Positions 42,130 through 52,290 of a DNA stretch of 64,000 bases are shown here, one piece after another (the first letter of the stretch is position 1; the number at the start of each line of letters is the position of its first letter). The notes beneath the pieces were generated by a model. It saw only the letters and a program-made list of their open reading frames with translations, was not told the DNA's origin and made no database searches. Origin of the DNA: Stomoxys calcitrans (taxonomy: Eukaryota; Arthropoda; Insecta; Diptera; Muscidae); the NCBI RefSeq assembly GCF_963082655.1, contig NC_081552.1, positions 194,212,098 through 194,276,097 on the forward strand, written 5' to 3'. The position numbers and the translations under genes were made by a program.

Positions 42130-42790
42130 CAAAGCGGTCATATTGCCCCGTTCGGTGTGCCATTGTTCATATGCTGCATTATTTTGGGATGGGGCGACCC
42201 ACCTGGGAATTGGTCCCCAACTTTTATATAAGTTTCATATTCTACTCTTAAGTTACTTTCGTTTGAATTCCACATTGTCTCGATCGGCTTACATGTCCGT
42301 TTCGGGGTGATATTTAAATTGGGGCGGCCCCCCCGCCCCCGATTGCCCCAATAGGCAAACATGTAATTTTTGGCCGGTTTTTGGGGATGTGGCGGGCCCC
42401 CCGAGTTCGAATGGTTATACCAAGTCCGTACTCTACTCATAAATACCTTTAATTTGATTCCCATATTGTACCAATCGGTAAACATGTCCGTTTGGGTGGG
42501 TTTTGAAGTAGGGCGTCCCTCACGGTTATTGGACCCAAAACTTTTATACCATTTTCGTGTTTGTGGGTTACCATAAGGTGGCACACGAAATTTTACTTAA
42601 CTCGAAGCAACACTCTTCGAGATCTGGCGCTTTTAAAAATAGTGGTTGGGGGAGGGGTCCGCCCCCTCGCGAATATCACCAAATTAAGTACCCTATTTTC
42701 ACCGGGGGGCTTAACTCTCCCATCCGTAGAAATTTCATGAACATCGGTTGAGTTATTTTTGAGTCTATTCGGAGCAAACAAGAAAAACTA
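42130..42790 (+). repeat. C-family tandem repeat with tail
   Basis: Four units with TCTACTCTTAAGTTACTTTC, CGTTTGAATTCCACATTGTC, GATCGGCTTACATGTCCGTT and G/C runs (GGCCCCCCCGCCCCC at about 42326). The tail has TTCGAGATCTGGCGCTTTTA, the GGGGGAGGGGTCCGCCCCCT hairpin (42648) and AACATCGGTTGAGTTATTTT. It is followed at once by the minisatellite. The 148-residue frame 42138-42584 (minus) is an artefact. Confidence 0.85.
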
Positions 42791-44530
42791 ATTTTTCATT
42801 GAAAAATGAATTTTTCATAGCAAAATGAATTTTTCATAGCAAAATGAATTTTTCATAGAAAAATGAATTTTTCATAGAAAAATGAATTTTTCATAGAAAA
42901 ATTAATTTTTCATAGAAAAATGAATTTTTCATAGAAAAATGAATTTTTCATAGAAAAATGAATTTTTCATAGAAAAATGAATTTTTCATAGAAAAATGAA
43001 TTTTTCATAGAAAAATGAATTTTTCATAGAAAAATGAATATTTCATAGAAAAATGAATTTTTCATAGAAAAATGAATGAATCATAGAAAAATGAATGAAT
43101 CATAGCAAAATGAATTTTTCATAGCAAAATGAATTTTTCATAGAAAAATAAATTTTACATAGAAAAATGAATTTTTCATAGGAAAATAAATTTTTCATTG
43201 CAAAATGAATTTTTCATAGAAAAATGAAATTTTCACAGAAAAATGAATTTTTCATAGGAAAATAAATTTTTCATTGCAAAATAAATTTTTCATAGAAAAA
43301 TGAATTTTTCATAGAAAAATGAATTTTTTGTAGAAAAATGAATTTTTCATAGAAAAATGAATTTTTCATAGAAAAATGAATGAATCATAGCAAAATGAAT
43401 TTTTCATAACAAAATGAATTTTTCATAGAAAAATGAATTTTTCATAGAAAAATAAATTTTTCATAGAAAAATGAATTTTTCATAGGAAAATAAATTTTTC
43501 ATTGCAAAATAAATTTTTCATTGCAAAATGAATTTTTCATAGAAAAATTAATTTTTCATAGAAAAATTAATTTTTCATAGAAAAATGAATTTTTCATAGA
43601 AAAATGAATTTTTCATAGAAAAATGAATTTTTCATAGAAAAATGAATTTTTCATAGAAAAATGAATTTTTCATAGAAAAATGAATTTTTCATAGAAAAAT
43701 GAATTTTTCATAGAAAAATGAATTTTTCATAGAAAAATGAATTTTTCATAGAAAAATGAATTTTTTGTAGAAAAATGAATTTTTCATAGAAAAATGAATT
43801 TTTCATAGAAAAATGAATTTTTCATAGCAAAATGAATTTTTCATAGCAAAATGAATTTTTCATAGAAAAATGAATTTTTCATAGAAAAATAAATTTTTCA
43901 TAGAAAAATGAATTTTTCATAGGAAAATAAATTTTTCATTGCAAAATAAATTTTTCATTGCAAAATGAATTTTTCATAGAAAAATTAATTTTTCATAGAA
44001 AAATTAATTTTTCATAGAAAAATGAATTTTTCATAGAAAAATGAATTTTTCATAGAAAAATGAATTTTTCATAGAAAAATTAATTTTTCATAGAAAAGAT
44101 GAATTTTTCATAGAAAATATGAATTTTTCATAGAAAAATGAATTTTCCATAGAAAAATTAATTTTTCATAGAAAAGATGAATTTTTCATAGAAAATATGA
44201 ATTTTTCATAGAAAAGATGAATTTTTCATAGAAAAATTTATTTTTTATAGAAAAATTTATTTTTCATAGAAAAATTTATTTTTCATAAAAAAATTAATTT
44301 TTATAGAAAAATGAATTTTTCATAGAAAAATGAATGAATCATAGAAAAATGAATTTTTCATAGAAAAATTAATTTTTCATAGAAAAATGAATTTTTCATA
44401 GAAAAATGAATTTTTCATAGAAAAATGAATTTTTCATAGAAAATGAATTTTTCATAGAAAAATTAATTTTCATGGAAAAATTATTTTTTCATAGAAAAAT
44501 TAATTTTTCATAGAAATGAATTTTTCATAG
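42789..44530. repeat. 19-bp minisatellite, about 90 units
   Basis: Consensus unit CATAGAAAAATGAATTTTT. Each unit contains GAAAAAT-GA-ATTTTTC, a 16-bp near-palindrome joined by ATA. Variants (CATTGCAAAAT, CATAGGAAAATAAA, TTAATTTTT, GATGAATT, GTAG for CATAG) are distributed non-randomly. A run of variants beginning GAATTTTTTGTAG at 43321 recurs at 43758, exactly 437 bp or 23 units later. Length indels such as GAATGAATCATAG also occur. It is not protein coding, since a 19-bp period closes all frames. It starts right after the C-family tail. Confidence 0.97.
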
Positions 44531-45949
44531 ACTTATGGCTGACTTGTTACACCAATCAATGTACCCACCCTTCTGATGTGTAGCACATCAAAAATGAAAA
44601 GTTACGAACGTATAAATAAAGAAAAAAAAACAACAAAAAATTTTGTTCACTAAAATCGGAATAGCTTTGGATGGTAACGGATAAGAAATGCAAGCGGGTA
44701 AGAAATCAAATTTGACTTCGGACGGACGGACATATATGGCTAAATCGCCCTGGTACTGGGGCAGTATATACCCCAGTCCCATGGTGAAAAAAAACCCTAA
44801 ATATCCTCCATACATAACCACAAACCGTTTTTTGACTTTTACCATTCTTAACTTGTGGCCAACGGCCAAAGCTGTACTCATGCGTTACAATGTGATTTTC
44901 AAGCATTTCACTTTATGTAGCAAATTAGTCACACTCTTGTTTGTTAAGTGCAAAAGACCTCTCAGCAAAGGTGGATACACGAATGTCGAACGCATGTGAG
45001 TGACATGCAAAAATTGCCTAAAAATTTCAAGAAGAATGAGCGAGTATTTACATATACCATCCATGGGATGGCTAGCAGTCATCACCATGTTCTCTTACAC
45101 ACCCCAAAAGCAAAACACTTTCAAGTTCTGCCCTGGCAATTCATGGCATACTTGTATATTTTTGGCAGCAAATTATGTAAAAATTACAAATCTGTGTCAC
45201 TTCTTAAAAAATAGAAAATTTCAATATTTTTAAACAAAACTAAAATTTTGTTTAGTTTTTTTGTTTTGTTTGTTTTTGTCAAAAACACAAATATATGAAC
45301 TTTTTTCAATTCGAAATTAATTTGCATCAATTGTGCCAGTCCATGGTGTGGCGGTTGGTTGAATTGCAACGTTTAGCTTGCCTGTGATCTCATGGATATA
45401 ATGGCCGTTTTTTTTTTCGCTCCTCCATTGTTGTTGGCTTTGGTCATTTTGCAGTTGGCGGCATATCGAAATATCGAATTGGCTTTTGTGAGTGAGTGAG
45501 TCGAGTGTTTAATTTTAACCTTGTTATGGCACAATTTTCAAAAGATTTCTATCTGCAGACCGTTATGGTATTGTTTCGTAGACGCTTAAGCGATTTTTAA
45601 CGCCATCAAAATAATGAAATATATTTCTCAATTAAGCGAGGAGAATGATTGAAAAAAGCGCACAATATTAATAGGCTTTAGTTATATAATGAGCGTTAAA
45701 TAAAAACAACAGAAAAAATGCACTTCTGAATGCAAATCATTTTTTGGCAGAATTTTGCATGTGAATAGAGTCGCAGTATTTATGGCTTAATCGCAAATTA
45801 ATGATTTTTTTTTTCATTTCTAACAAAGGCAAATTTTATATCAAACTAACTGAACAGGGTCCGCTCCGCTGCGACTTCTTTTACAACGTAAGGCACAAAG
45901 TTTTTCTTTGAATATTAAAGCCTTAAATGTAATATCATACTCTGAAAGT
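44531..45949. other. Stretch without a recognised gene; MR-like tail scrap
   Basis: 44717-44785 has GGACGGACGGACATATATGG, CTAAATCG and TATATACCCCAGTCCCATGG, a decayed MR-type tail. ACTGGGG-N9-CCCCAGT near 44757 forms a small hairpin. Elsewhere nothing is recognised; the overlapping open frames near 44588-45233 on both strands have no domain. Confidence 0.5.
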
Positions 45950-47130
45950 GTATATCATACTCAGCCAATTCGAATGAAAATTGCGCCCTTTAGGGGCTCA
46001 AGAAGAAAAATCGGGAGATCGCTTTCTATCATATATACCATAATATACACCGTTGTGAAAGGTCATAAGAGAAGCCGTTTCACAAAATTTCAGCCAAATC
46101 TAATAATAATTGCGCCCTCTAGAGGCTCACGAAGTCAATATCCCAGATCAGTTATATGACAGCTATATCAGGTTATGGACCGATTTAAATCGTACTTAGC
46201 ATTGTTGTTGGAAGTCATAACGAAACACGTCATGCCGAATTTCAGTCAAATCGAATAATCGAATTGCGCCCTCTAGAGGCTCAAGAAATCGAGATTCAAA
46301 ATCGGTTCATATGTCAGCTATATCAGGTTATGGACCGATTTGAACCATACTTAGCACGGTAGTTGAAAGTCATAACGAAACACGTCATGCCAAATTGCAG
46401 CTAAATCGGATTGAAATTGCGCCCTCTAGAGGCGCAAGAAGTCAAGACCCCAGATCGGTTTATATGACAGATATAACAGGTTATGAACCGATTTGAACCA
46501 TACTTAGCACAGTTGCTAGAGAAGGTGTTACACAAAATTTCAGCCAAATCGGATAATTATTGCGCCCTCTAGAGGCTCAAAAAGTTAAGATCCCAGAGCA
46601 GTTTATATGACAGCTTTATCAGGTTATGGACCGATTTAAACCATACTTAGCACATATTGTCGGAAGACATGTCAGCCAAATCTGATATGAGTTGCGCCCT
46701 CTAGAGGCTCAAAAAGTTATGATCCCAGAGCAGTTTATATGACAGCTTTATCAGATATGGATTGCGCCCTCTAGAGGCTCAAGAAGTCAAGACCCCAGAT
46801 CGGTTTATATGGCAGCAATATCAGGTTATTGACCGATTTAAACCATACATAGCAAAGTTGTTGGAAGTCATAACGAAACACCTCATGCAAAATTTCAGCC
46901 AAATCGGATAGGAATTGCCTTCTCTAGAGGCTCACGAAGTCAAGATCCCAGATCAGTTTATATGACAGCTATATCAGGTTATGGACCGATTTTAATCATA
47001 CTCAGCACAGTTGCTGGAAATCATAGCAAACCACCTCCTCCAAAATTACAGCCACAGCGGATAAGAATTGCGCCCTCTAGAGGCTCAAGAAGTCAATATC
47101 CAAGATCGGTTTATGAAAACATAAATGGCT
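45950..47130 (+). repeat. MR-A array without ends
   Basis: About eight modules (box GCGCCCTCTAGAGGCTCAAG). One internal partial deletion at 46740-46760 joins two modules (TTTATCAGATATGGATTGCG). Neither head nor tail is present. It stops inside a module at about 47115 (CAAGATCGGTTTATGAAAAC). Confidence 0.88.
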
Positions 47131-47395
47131 TTGTAAATTGCAAAATACGAAGCCGGTTTCGGTAAAAATTCCAAGAAAAAAATTAAAAGTCGAATATCTC
47201 CAAAACAAGACGAAATATTGTAGACGACCTTAAGCGGACTTTTTCGCAGGGTTCTTTGAGCACTATCCAGCAAAAAATGTTTAGAAATTGGTCTAACAAC
47301 AAATTTTCGACATACCCAGGTTATCAACTTTTTGGGCCTGACAAATGGCGCCAGGACAACCTAGGGCCTTGAAATCTGGCAATTAAGGGCTCTAG

Positions 47396-48065
47396 ATCTC
47401 AAATCGGGAGATCGGGTTATATGGGAGCTATACCAGATTATTGACCGACCGTACTTGGAACGGTTGGTGGGTGCACTAAATAAACAATATGCGTCCAATT
47501 TCAGCCACCATAGGCCACCGTACCGCAGAGATAATGGGTTCGAATCCTGGCGAGACCATCAGAAAAATTTTCGGCGGTGGTTTTCCCCTCCTAATGCTGG
47601 CAACATTTGCGAGGTACTATGCCATGTGAAACTTCTCTCCAAAGAGGTGTCGCACTGCGGCACGCCGTTCGGACTCGGCTATAAGAAGCAGGCCACTTAT
47701 CAGTGGGCTGAAACTTGAATCGGACTGCACTCATTGATGTGTGAGAAGTTTGCCCCTGCTCCTTAGTGGAATGTTCATGGGCAAAATTTGCAATTTTTTG
47801 TCCAATTTCAACCAAATCGGATAACAATTGCGGCTTCCAAGGGCTCAAGATCTTAAGTTGGGAGATCGGTTTATATGCGTGCTATATCAGATTATTGACC
47901 GATTTAGATCATACTTGGTACAATTATTGAATGTCCTAAAATAACATTATGAGTTGAATTTCAGTAGAATAGGATAACAATTGCGGCTTCCAGGGGCTTA
48001 AGATCTGAAATCGGGAGATCAGGTTATATGCGAGCTACATCAGGCCGTAGATCGATTTGGACCGC
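47396..48065 (+). repeat. MR-A'' block carrying a SINE
   Basis: Modules of the TTGCGGCTTCCAGGGGCTTA type with CGGGAGATCGGTTTATATGC, split by the SINE at 47507-47799. It ends abruptly at 48065, where a minus-strand MR-A tail begins (TTTTTATACCCTCCACCATA). Confidence 0.85.
47507..47799 (+). mobile_element. tRNA-derived SINE with 11-bp target duplication
   Basis: B box GGTTCGAATCC at 47537-47547; the A box survives as TACCGCAGAGA (47521-47531), but about 24 bases between the boxes are missing relative to the 20171 copy. The body and the 3' end (GTTCATGGGCAAAATTTGCA) are intact. Direct repeats GTCCAATTTCA at 47493-47503 and 47800-47810 flank it, and the joined flanks restore an MR-A'' module. 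Confidence 0.93.
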
Positions 48066-48068
48066 ATT

Positions 48069-49368
48069 CTTTTTATACCCTCCACCATAAGATGGGGGGT
48101 ATACTAATATCGTCATTCTGTTTGTAACTACTCGAAATATTCGTCTGAGACCCCATAAAGTATATATATTCTTGATCGTCGCAACATTTTATGTCGATCT
48201 AGCCATGTCAGTCCGTCCGTCCGTCCGTCTGTCTGTCGAAAACACGCTAACTTCCGAAGGAGTATAGCTAGCCGCTTGAAATTTTGCACAAATACTTCTT
48301 ATTGTGTAGGTCGGTGTGTATTGTAAATGGGCCATATCGGTCCATGTTTTGATATAGCTGCCATATAAACCGATCTTGGGTCTTGACTTCTTGAGCCTCC
48401 AGAGTGCGCAATTCTTATCGGATTGGGATGAAATTTTGCACGACGTGTTTTATTATGATATCCAATAACTATGCCAAGTGTGGTTCAAATCGGTCCATAA
48501 CCTGATATAGCTGCCATATAAACTGATCTTGGGTCTTGACTTCTTGAGCTTCTAGAGTGCGCAATTCTTATCCGATTGGACTGAAATTTTGCACGACGTG
48601 TTTTGTTATGATATCCAACAACTGTGCCAAGTATAGTTGAAATCGGTCTATAACCTAATATAGCTGCCATATCAAGCGATCTTGGGTCTTGACTTCTTGA
48701 GTTTCTAGAGTGCGCAATTCTTATCCGATTGGAATGAAATTTTGCACGACGTGTTTGATTATGATATCCAACAACGTTGCCGAGTATGGTTCAAATCGGT
48801 CCATAACCTGATATAGCTGCCATATAAACCGATCTTGGGTCTTGACTTCTTGAGCCTCTAGAGTGCGCAATTCTTATCCGATTGGAATGAAATTTTGCAC
48901 GACGTGTTTTGTTACGATGTCCAACAACTGTGCCAAGTATAGTACAAATCGGTTCATAACCTGATATAGCTGCCATATAAACCGATCTGGGATCTTGACT
49001 TCTTCAGCCTCTAGAGATCGCAATTATTATCCGATTTGCCTGAAATTATGTACTACGAATCCTCTCATGACCATCAACATACGTGTTTTATTATGATCTG
49101 AATCGGTCTATAGCCCGATACAGCTCCCATATAAATCGATCTCTCTATTTTACTACTTGAGCCCCCAAAGGGCGTAATTCTTATTCGAATTGGCTGACAT
49201 TTTATACAGGTCTCCAACATGTAGTAATATAATAATAGCAGAGCAAATCTTTTCTTATATCCTTTTTTGCCTAAGGAGAGATGCCGGGAGAAGAACTCGG
49301 CAAATGCGATCCATGGTGGAGGGTATGTAAGATTCGGCCTGGCCGAACTTAGCACGCTTTTATTTGTT
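48069..49368 (-). repeat. MR-A modular repeat element, complete, minus orientation
   Basis: About 1.3 kb. Tail at the left (TTTTTATACCCTCCACCATA, GTCATTCTGTTTGTAACTAC, GTCCGTCCGTCCGTCCGTCT). Five TCTAGAGTGCGCAATTCTTA modules follow, one GATCGCAATTATTATCCGAT module and one CCCCCAAAGGGCG module. The head is at the right (AGGAGAGATGCCGGGAGAAG, ATCCATGGTGGAGGGTATGT, TTCGGCCTGGCCGAACTTAG, CACGCTTTTATTTGTT). Same layout as 32957-33986 with two more modules. Confidence 0.92.
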
Positions 49369-49375
49369 GTTAATA

Positions 49376-49642
49376 ATTGTGGCATCCAGGTGCTCATGAT
49401 GTCAAATCGGGAGATAGGTTAATGTGGGAGCTATAGGTTAATGTGGGAGCTATATCGGATATCTTCATTCGTTCGATCGCTATCACGATTTCGACAGACG
49501 GACGGACATGACTAGATCGACTTAGAACGTCAAGACCAACAAAAATATATATACTTTATAGGGTCGCAGATCAATATTTCGGGCTGTTAGAAGCGGAATG
49601 ACTAGGAAAGTATACCCGCCATTCTATGGGGGCGTGTATAAA
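49376..49642 (+). repeat. Short MR-A'' element tail
   Basis: One partial module with a 22-bp tandem duplication (AGGTTAATGTGGGAGCTAT at about 49419 and 49435), then CGACAGACGGACGGACATGA, ATATACTTTATAGGGTCGCA and ATTCTATGGGGGCGTGTATA. Directly follows the head of the minus-strand MR-A. Confidence 0.8.
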
Positions 49643-49689
49643 AATGGTTGTATTGATTTTATCCTTCAGCATGATTTATACACTTTTGC

Positions 49690-49768
49690 ATGCGCTGGGA
49701 GGCTACCGTGCCTCGGTTTAAATCCCGGCGTGAACATCAAAAAAATTTTTAACGGTAGTTATCCTCGA
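49690..49768 (+). repeat. SINE 5' (tRNA-like) fragment
   Basis: GGAGGCTACCGTGCCTCGG with B box GGTTTAAATCC at 49715-49725, then CCGGCGTGAACATCA and AAAAATTTTTAACGGTAGTT, equals the first ~80 bp of the SINE. The body is missing. Confidence 0.65.
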
Positions 49769-49859
49769 GACCTATTACGGTGGGGTATATATAGAAGTCA
49801 GAGAATGTATGGACAATGTCTAGTGAAGAAACACTTCAACTGAGGAGGAAATTCTCTAA

Positions 49860-50186
49860 TGGACAACGTGGCGCCAGAAGACGTTGTCACTGGTATGCAT
49901 TCGTCGGAGGTTGTTAGGGAAAAAACCCTACCTACAGTCTGTCATCCTTTATGCTGAAGACTATTGAGAGGTTGATAGAAACATATCTCAGGGCAAAGAT
50001 CCCTGGAGATCGCCTGTCGCGGCAGCAGCATACAGATAGTAAAGGCAAATCCACTGAAACAGCCCCGTACGACCTAGTCGGCTACATAGAGTGTTCTCTT
50101 GCTGTCAAGAAATATACAAGGGTAGCATTTCTTGACATTGAAGGTACTTTCAATGATGCAAAACCGACGTCAATCATGAAGGTGTT
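49860..50186 (+). pseudogene. LINE-3 reverse transcriptase, N-terminal part
   Basis: 49951-50186 reads MLKTIERLIETYLRAKIPGD, RLSRQQHTDSKGKSTETAPY, DLVGYIECSLAVKKYTRVAF and LDIEGTFNDAKPTSIMKVL. These are RT fingers plus the first catalytic motif D-I-E-G-x-F, where Ala is Thr but the Asp is kept. At VLW the sequence jumps to the thumb (GGGTTGT-type VVWWTA block), so about 250 residues including YADD are gone. The upstream NVAPEDVVTGMHSSEVVRE segment at 49860-49920 matches 8072-8130. Confidence 0.8.
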
Positions 50187-51095
50187 GTGGTCTGGTGGAC
50201 GGCGATTGAAAAGTCCACCTACTGTTCAATACTTAACCACAACCAAATGACGGCTTGTTTGTGCATCACAGCCGTACTGAGGACGACACCATCTGATGCA
50301 CTCAATTTAATGCTACATCGTATGCCTCTGGACATTGTGGCTAGACAAATTGCAGCGGCCACTGACGTGAGATTAAGGGAGCTTTCTCATTGGTCATGTG
50401 GCGGCTACGGACACTGTGTTATCCTTAATACAATATCCGATATTCCAGGCAGAGAGGATTATACCTTACCTGAGCCGCTTTTGATAAAAAAAAAATAAAA
50501 GACCTATAATGCTATATGGGATTGTTGACTGGTGGACGATGCTTCTAAAGTCCACCTTCTGCTCAATACATAACGCACTGAGGACGACACCACCTGATGC
50601 ACTCAATTGAATGCTACATCGTATGCCTCTGGACATTGTGGCTAGACAAATTGCAGCGACCACTGCCATGAGGTTAAGGAAGCTTTCTCATTGGTCATGT
50701 GGCGGTGGATTACACCCTATATGAGCCGCTTTTTATAAAAATTTTAGACCGCGTGTCATGCATTGGGTCTATACTGCAGTTGTCAGACCTATAATGCTAT
50801 ATGGTGTTGAGGTCTGGTGGACGGCGCTTCAAAAGTCCACCACTGCTCAATACTTAACTGGATCCAAAGGATGGTTTGTTTGTACATCACAACCGCACTG
50901 AGGACAACACCATCTGAAGCACTGTTTCTGGACATTGTGGCTACTCAAATTGCAGCGACCACTGCGGTGAGGTTAAGGGAACTTTCTCTTTGGTCATGAT
51001 GCGACTATGGACACTGTGTTAACCTTGATACAATATTGGATGTTCCATGCAGTGTGGATTACACCCTACCTGAGCCGTTTTTTGATAAAAAAAAA
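50187..51095 (+). repeat. Three tandem copies of a LINE-3 thumb segment
   Basis: Each copy runs from CCTATAATGCTATATGG-type sequence (the first copy starts later) through GTGGACGGCGATTGAAAAGT, GAGGACGACACCATCTGATG, ATGCCTCTGGACATTGTGGC and GACAAATTGCAGCGACCACT to CCTGAGCCGCTTTTGATAAA. Copies are 310, 250 and 350 bp with different internal deletions. In protein terms it is the LRTTPSDALNLMLHRMPLDI block repeated. Each copy ends in an A-rich run (AAAAAAAAATAAAA; AAAATTTTA; AAAAAAAAAG). Confidence 0.85.
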
Positions 51096-51109
51096 GTTCT
51101 GTACTACTT

Positions 51110-51595
51110 TTGCTGATAGAACCGATTGGAACTACGATATCCCTGGTAACAGAAGTTACATAGACTTCTACGCGGATTGCTCCAAACTAAACTACCAGGT
51201 GGGCTTTGGGGTGTACTCTAAAGAACTAGAGCAGGTCATATCGAAGAGGTTACCCGACCACAGCATTGTATATCAAGCGGACGGCAATTAAGGATGTGGT
51301 GGAATGGCTTAGATATAATGTCATTACGACGATTGTCATAAATATCTTCTCAGATAGCCAGGCAGCCATTAAATCCCTGGAGAAAACAAAAACCGCCTTC
51401 GATTGTCGCACATCTCTCAACGAGATGGCTAAACAGTTTAAAATTCACCTGTTCTGGGTGCCTGGCCACAGAAATATCCCAGGAAACTGTAAAGCGGACG
51501 AGCATGCGAGAGTAGGAACAACCCTACACATTCCAGGGATACTGGAATCTGTGGGTATGCCTCTAGCGACATGTAAGCTAAGTTTTCAGGACTAG
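51110..51595 (+). pseudogene. LINE-3 RNase H domain
   Basis: RNase H of LINE-3 (removes RNA from the RNA/DNA hybrid during insertion). The frame has YIDFYADCSKLNYQVGFGVY (first catalytic Asp kept within A-D-C-S, where T-D-G-S is usual). SIVYQADGN follows, where QAE is usual (catalytic Glu read as Asp, then a stop at 51289). After a frame change come NIFSDSQAAIKSLEK (third catalytic Asp kept), LFWVPGHRNIPGNCKADEHA (last His/Asp kept) and PLATCKL. Three of four catalytic positions survive. It is a pseudogene because of the stop and the frameshift. Confidence 0.88.
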
Positions 51596-51673
51596 GCCCG
51601 AAGGACAACGAATGATAGATGGTCACAAAGAGGGGGCTGTGAGCATTCCAAAATTATTTGGCCTAATCTAGAC

Positions 51674-51865
51674 TTGAAGAGGTCTACTGCTTTGCTGTCA
51701 TTGGCTAGAACAGACGTCTCAGTCATTGTGGCCATCATGATAGGTCTAATCGGAAAACATGCTGACAGACTGAAGGTTGTTAGCAACGACTTTTGCAGAA
51801 GCTGTGAGGACATCAAAGAAGAAGAGACTTTAGAATACCTTCTGTGTGTGTGTGTCCCGCACTAG
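51674..51865 (+). pseudogene. LINE-3 C-terminal Cys-rich block
   Basis: Frame reads RSTALLSLARTDVSVIVAIM, GLIGKHADRLKVVSNDFCRS and CEDIKEEETLEYLLCVC. The CRSC...LLCxC spacing is the terminal cysteine motif seen after RNase H in related LINEs. Ends just before the untranslated 3' region. Confidence 0.75.
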
Positions 51866-52086
51866 CAGTCAGAAGGAGTTCCACTATAGGTTCTCATTTA
51901 TTTGAGAACCTGTCTGATTTAGCGGATGTGAACATTCGAAAGTTATTGGGCTTTTTAAAGCGATCTGGATGATTCAACGGTAGGAACTAGAAGGCATCTT
52001 CCCTCTGCTGTTACTGTGGTATCACAATGGAGGATAACGTCTAAGTGAGACTGATGGCAGGCTGCCACTTAAACCTTACCTACCCT

Positions 52087-52285
52087 ATCCCCTTACTTAT
52101 GCTGGCTACATTTGTAGGGTATTCTGCCATGTTAAAACTTCTCTAGCAGGTGGTGTCGCTATGCGGCACTACGTTGGAACTCAGCATTACAAAGGAGGCC
52201 CCTTATCATTGAGCTGAAACTTTAATCAAACTGCAGTCATTGATATGAGAGAAGTATCACCAGTTCCTTAATGGAATGTTAATTT
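52087..52285 (+). mobile_element. SINE, 5'-truncated
   Basis: CCCCTTACTTATGCTGGCTA, CATGTTAAAACTTCTCTAGC, GAGGCCCCTTATCATTGAGC, CCTTAATGGAATGTTAATTT: body and 3' end of the SINE, more diverged than other copies. It starts exactly where the LINE-3 3' end stops. Confidence 0.8.
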
Positions 52286-52290
52286 CATTT

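Larger units (their letters stand above)
49785..52086 (+). mobile_element. LINE-3 copy with internal triplication
   Basis: Begins with the same leader as the minus copy at 63990 (AGAAGTCAGAGAATGTATGG). It runs through an RT start (49951-50186), then a thumb/connection segment present three times (50187-50495, 50498-50745, 50746-51095), RNase H (51110-51595) and the Cys-rich C-terminus (51674-51865), to the 3' end CTTAAACCTTACCTACC at 52072-52088. The RT palm with YADD is deleted. Confidence 0.82.

Noticed and set aside
42138..42584. 148-codon minus-strand frame
   Set aside because: Antisense of C-family units; proline/glycine-rich because of the G/C runs; not a protein.
42789..44530. CRISPR-like regular array
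   Set aside because: There are no unique spacers; the 19-bp unit is contiguous and the genome is eukaryotic. It is a minisatellite.
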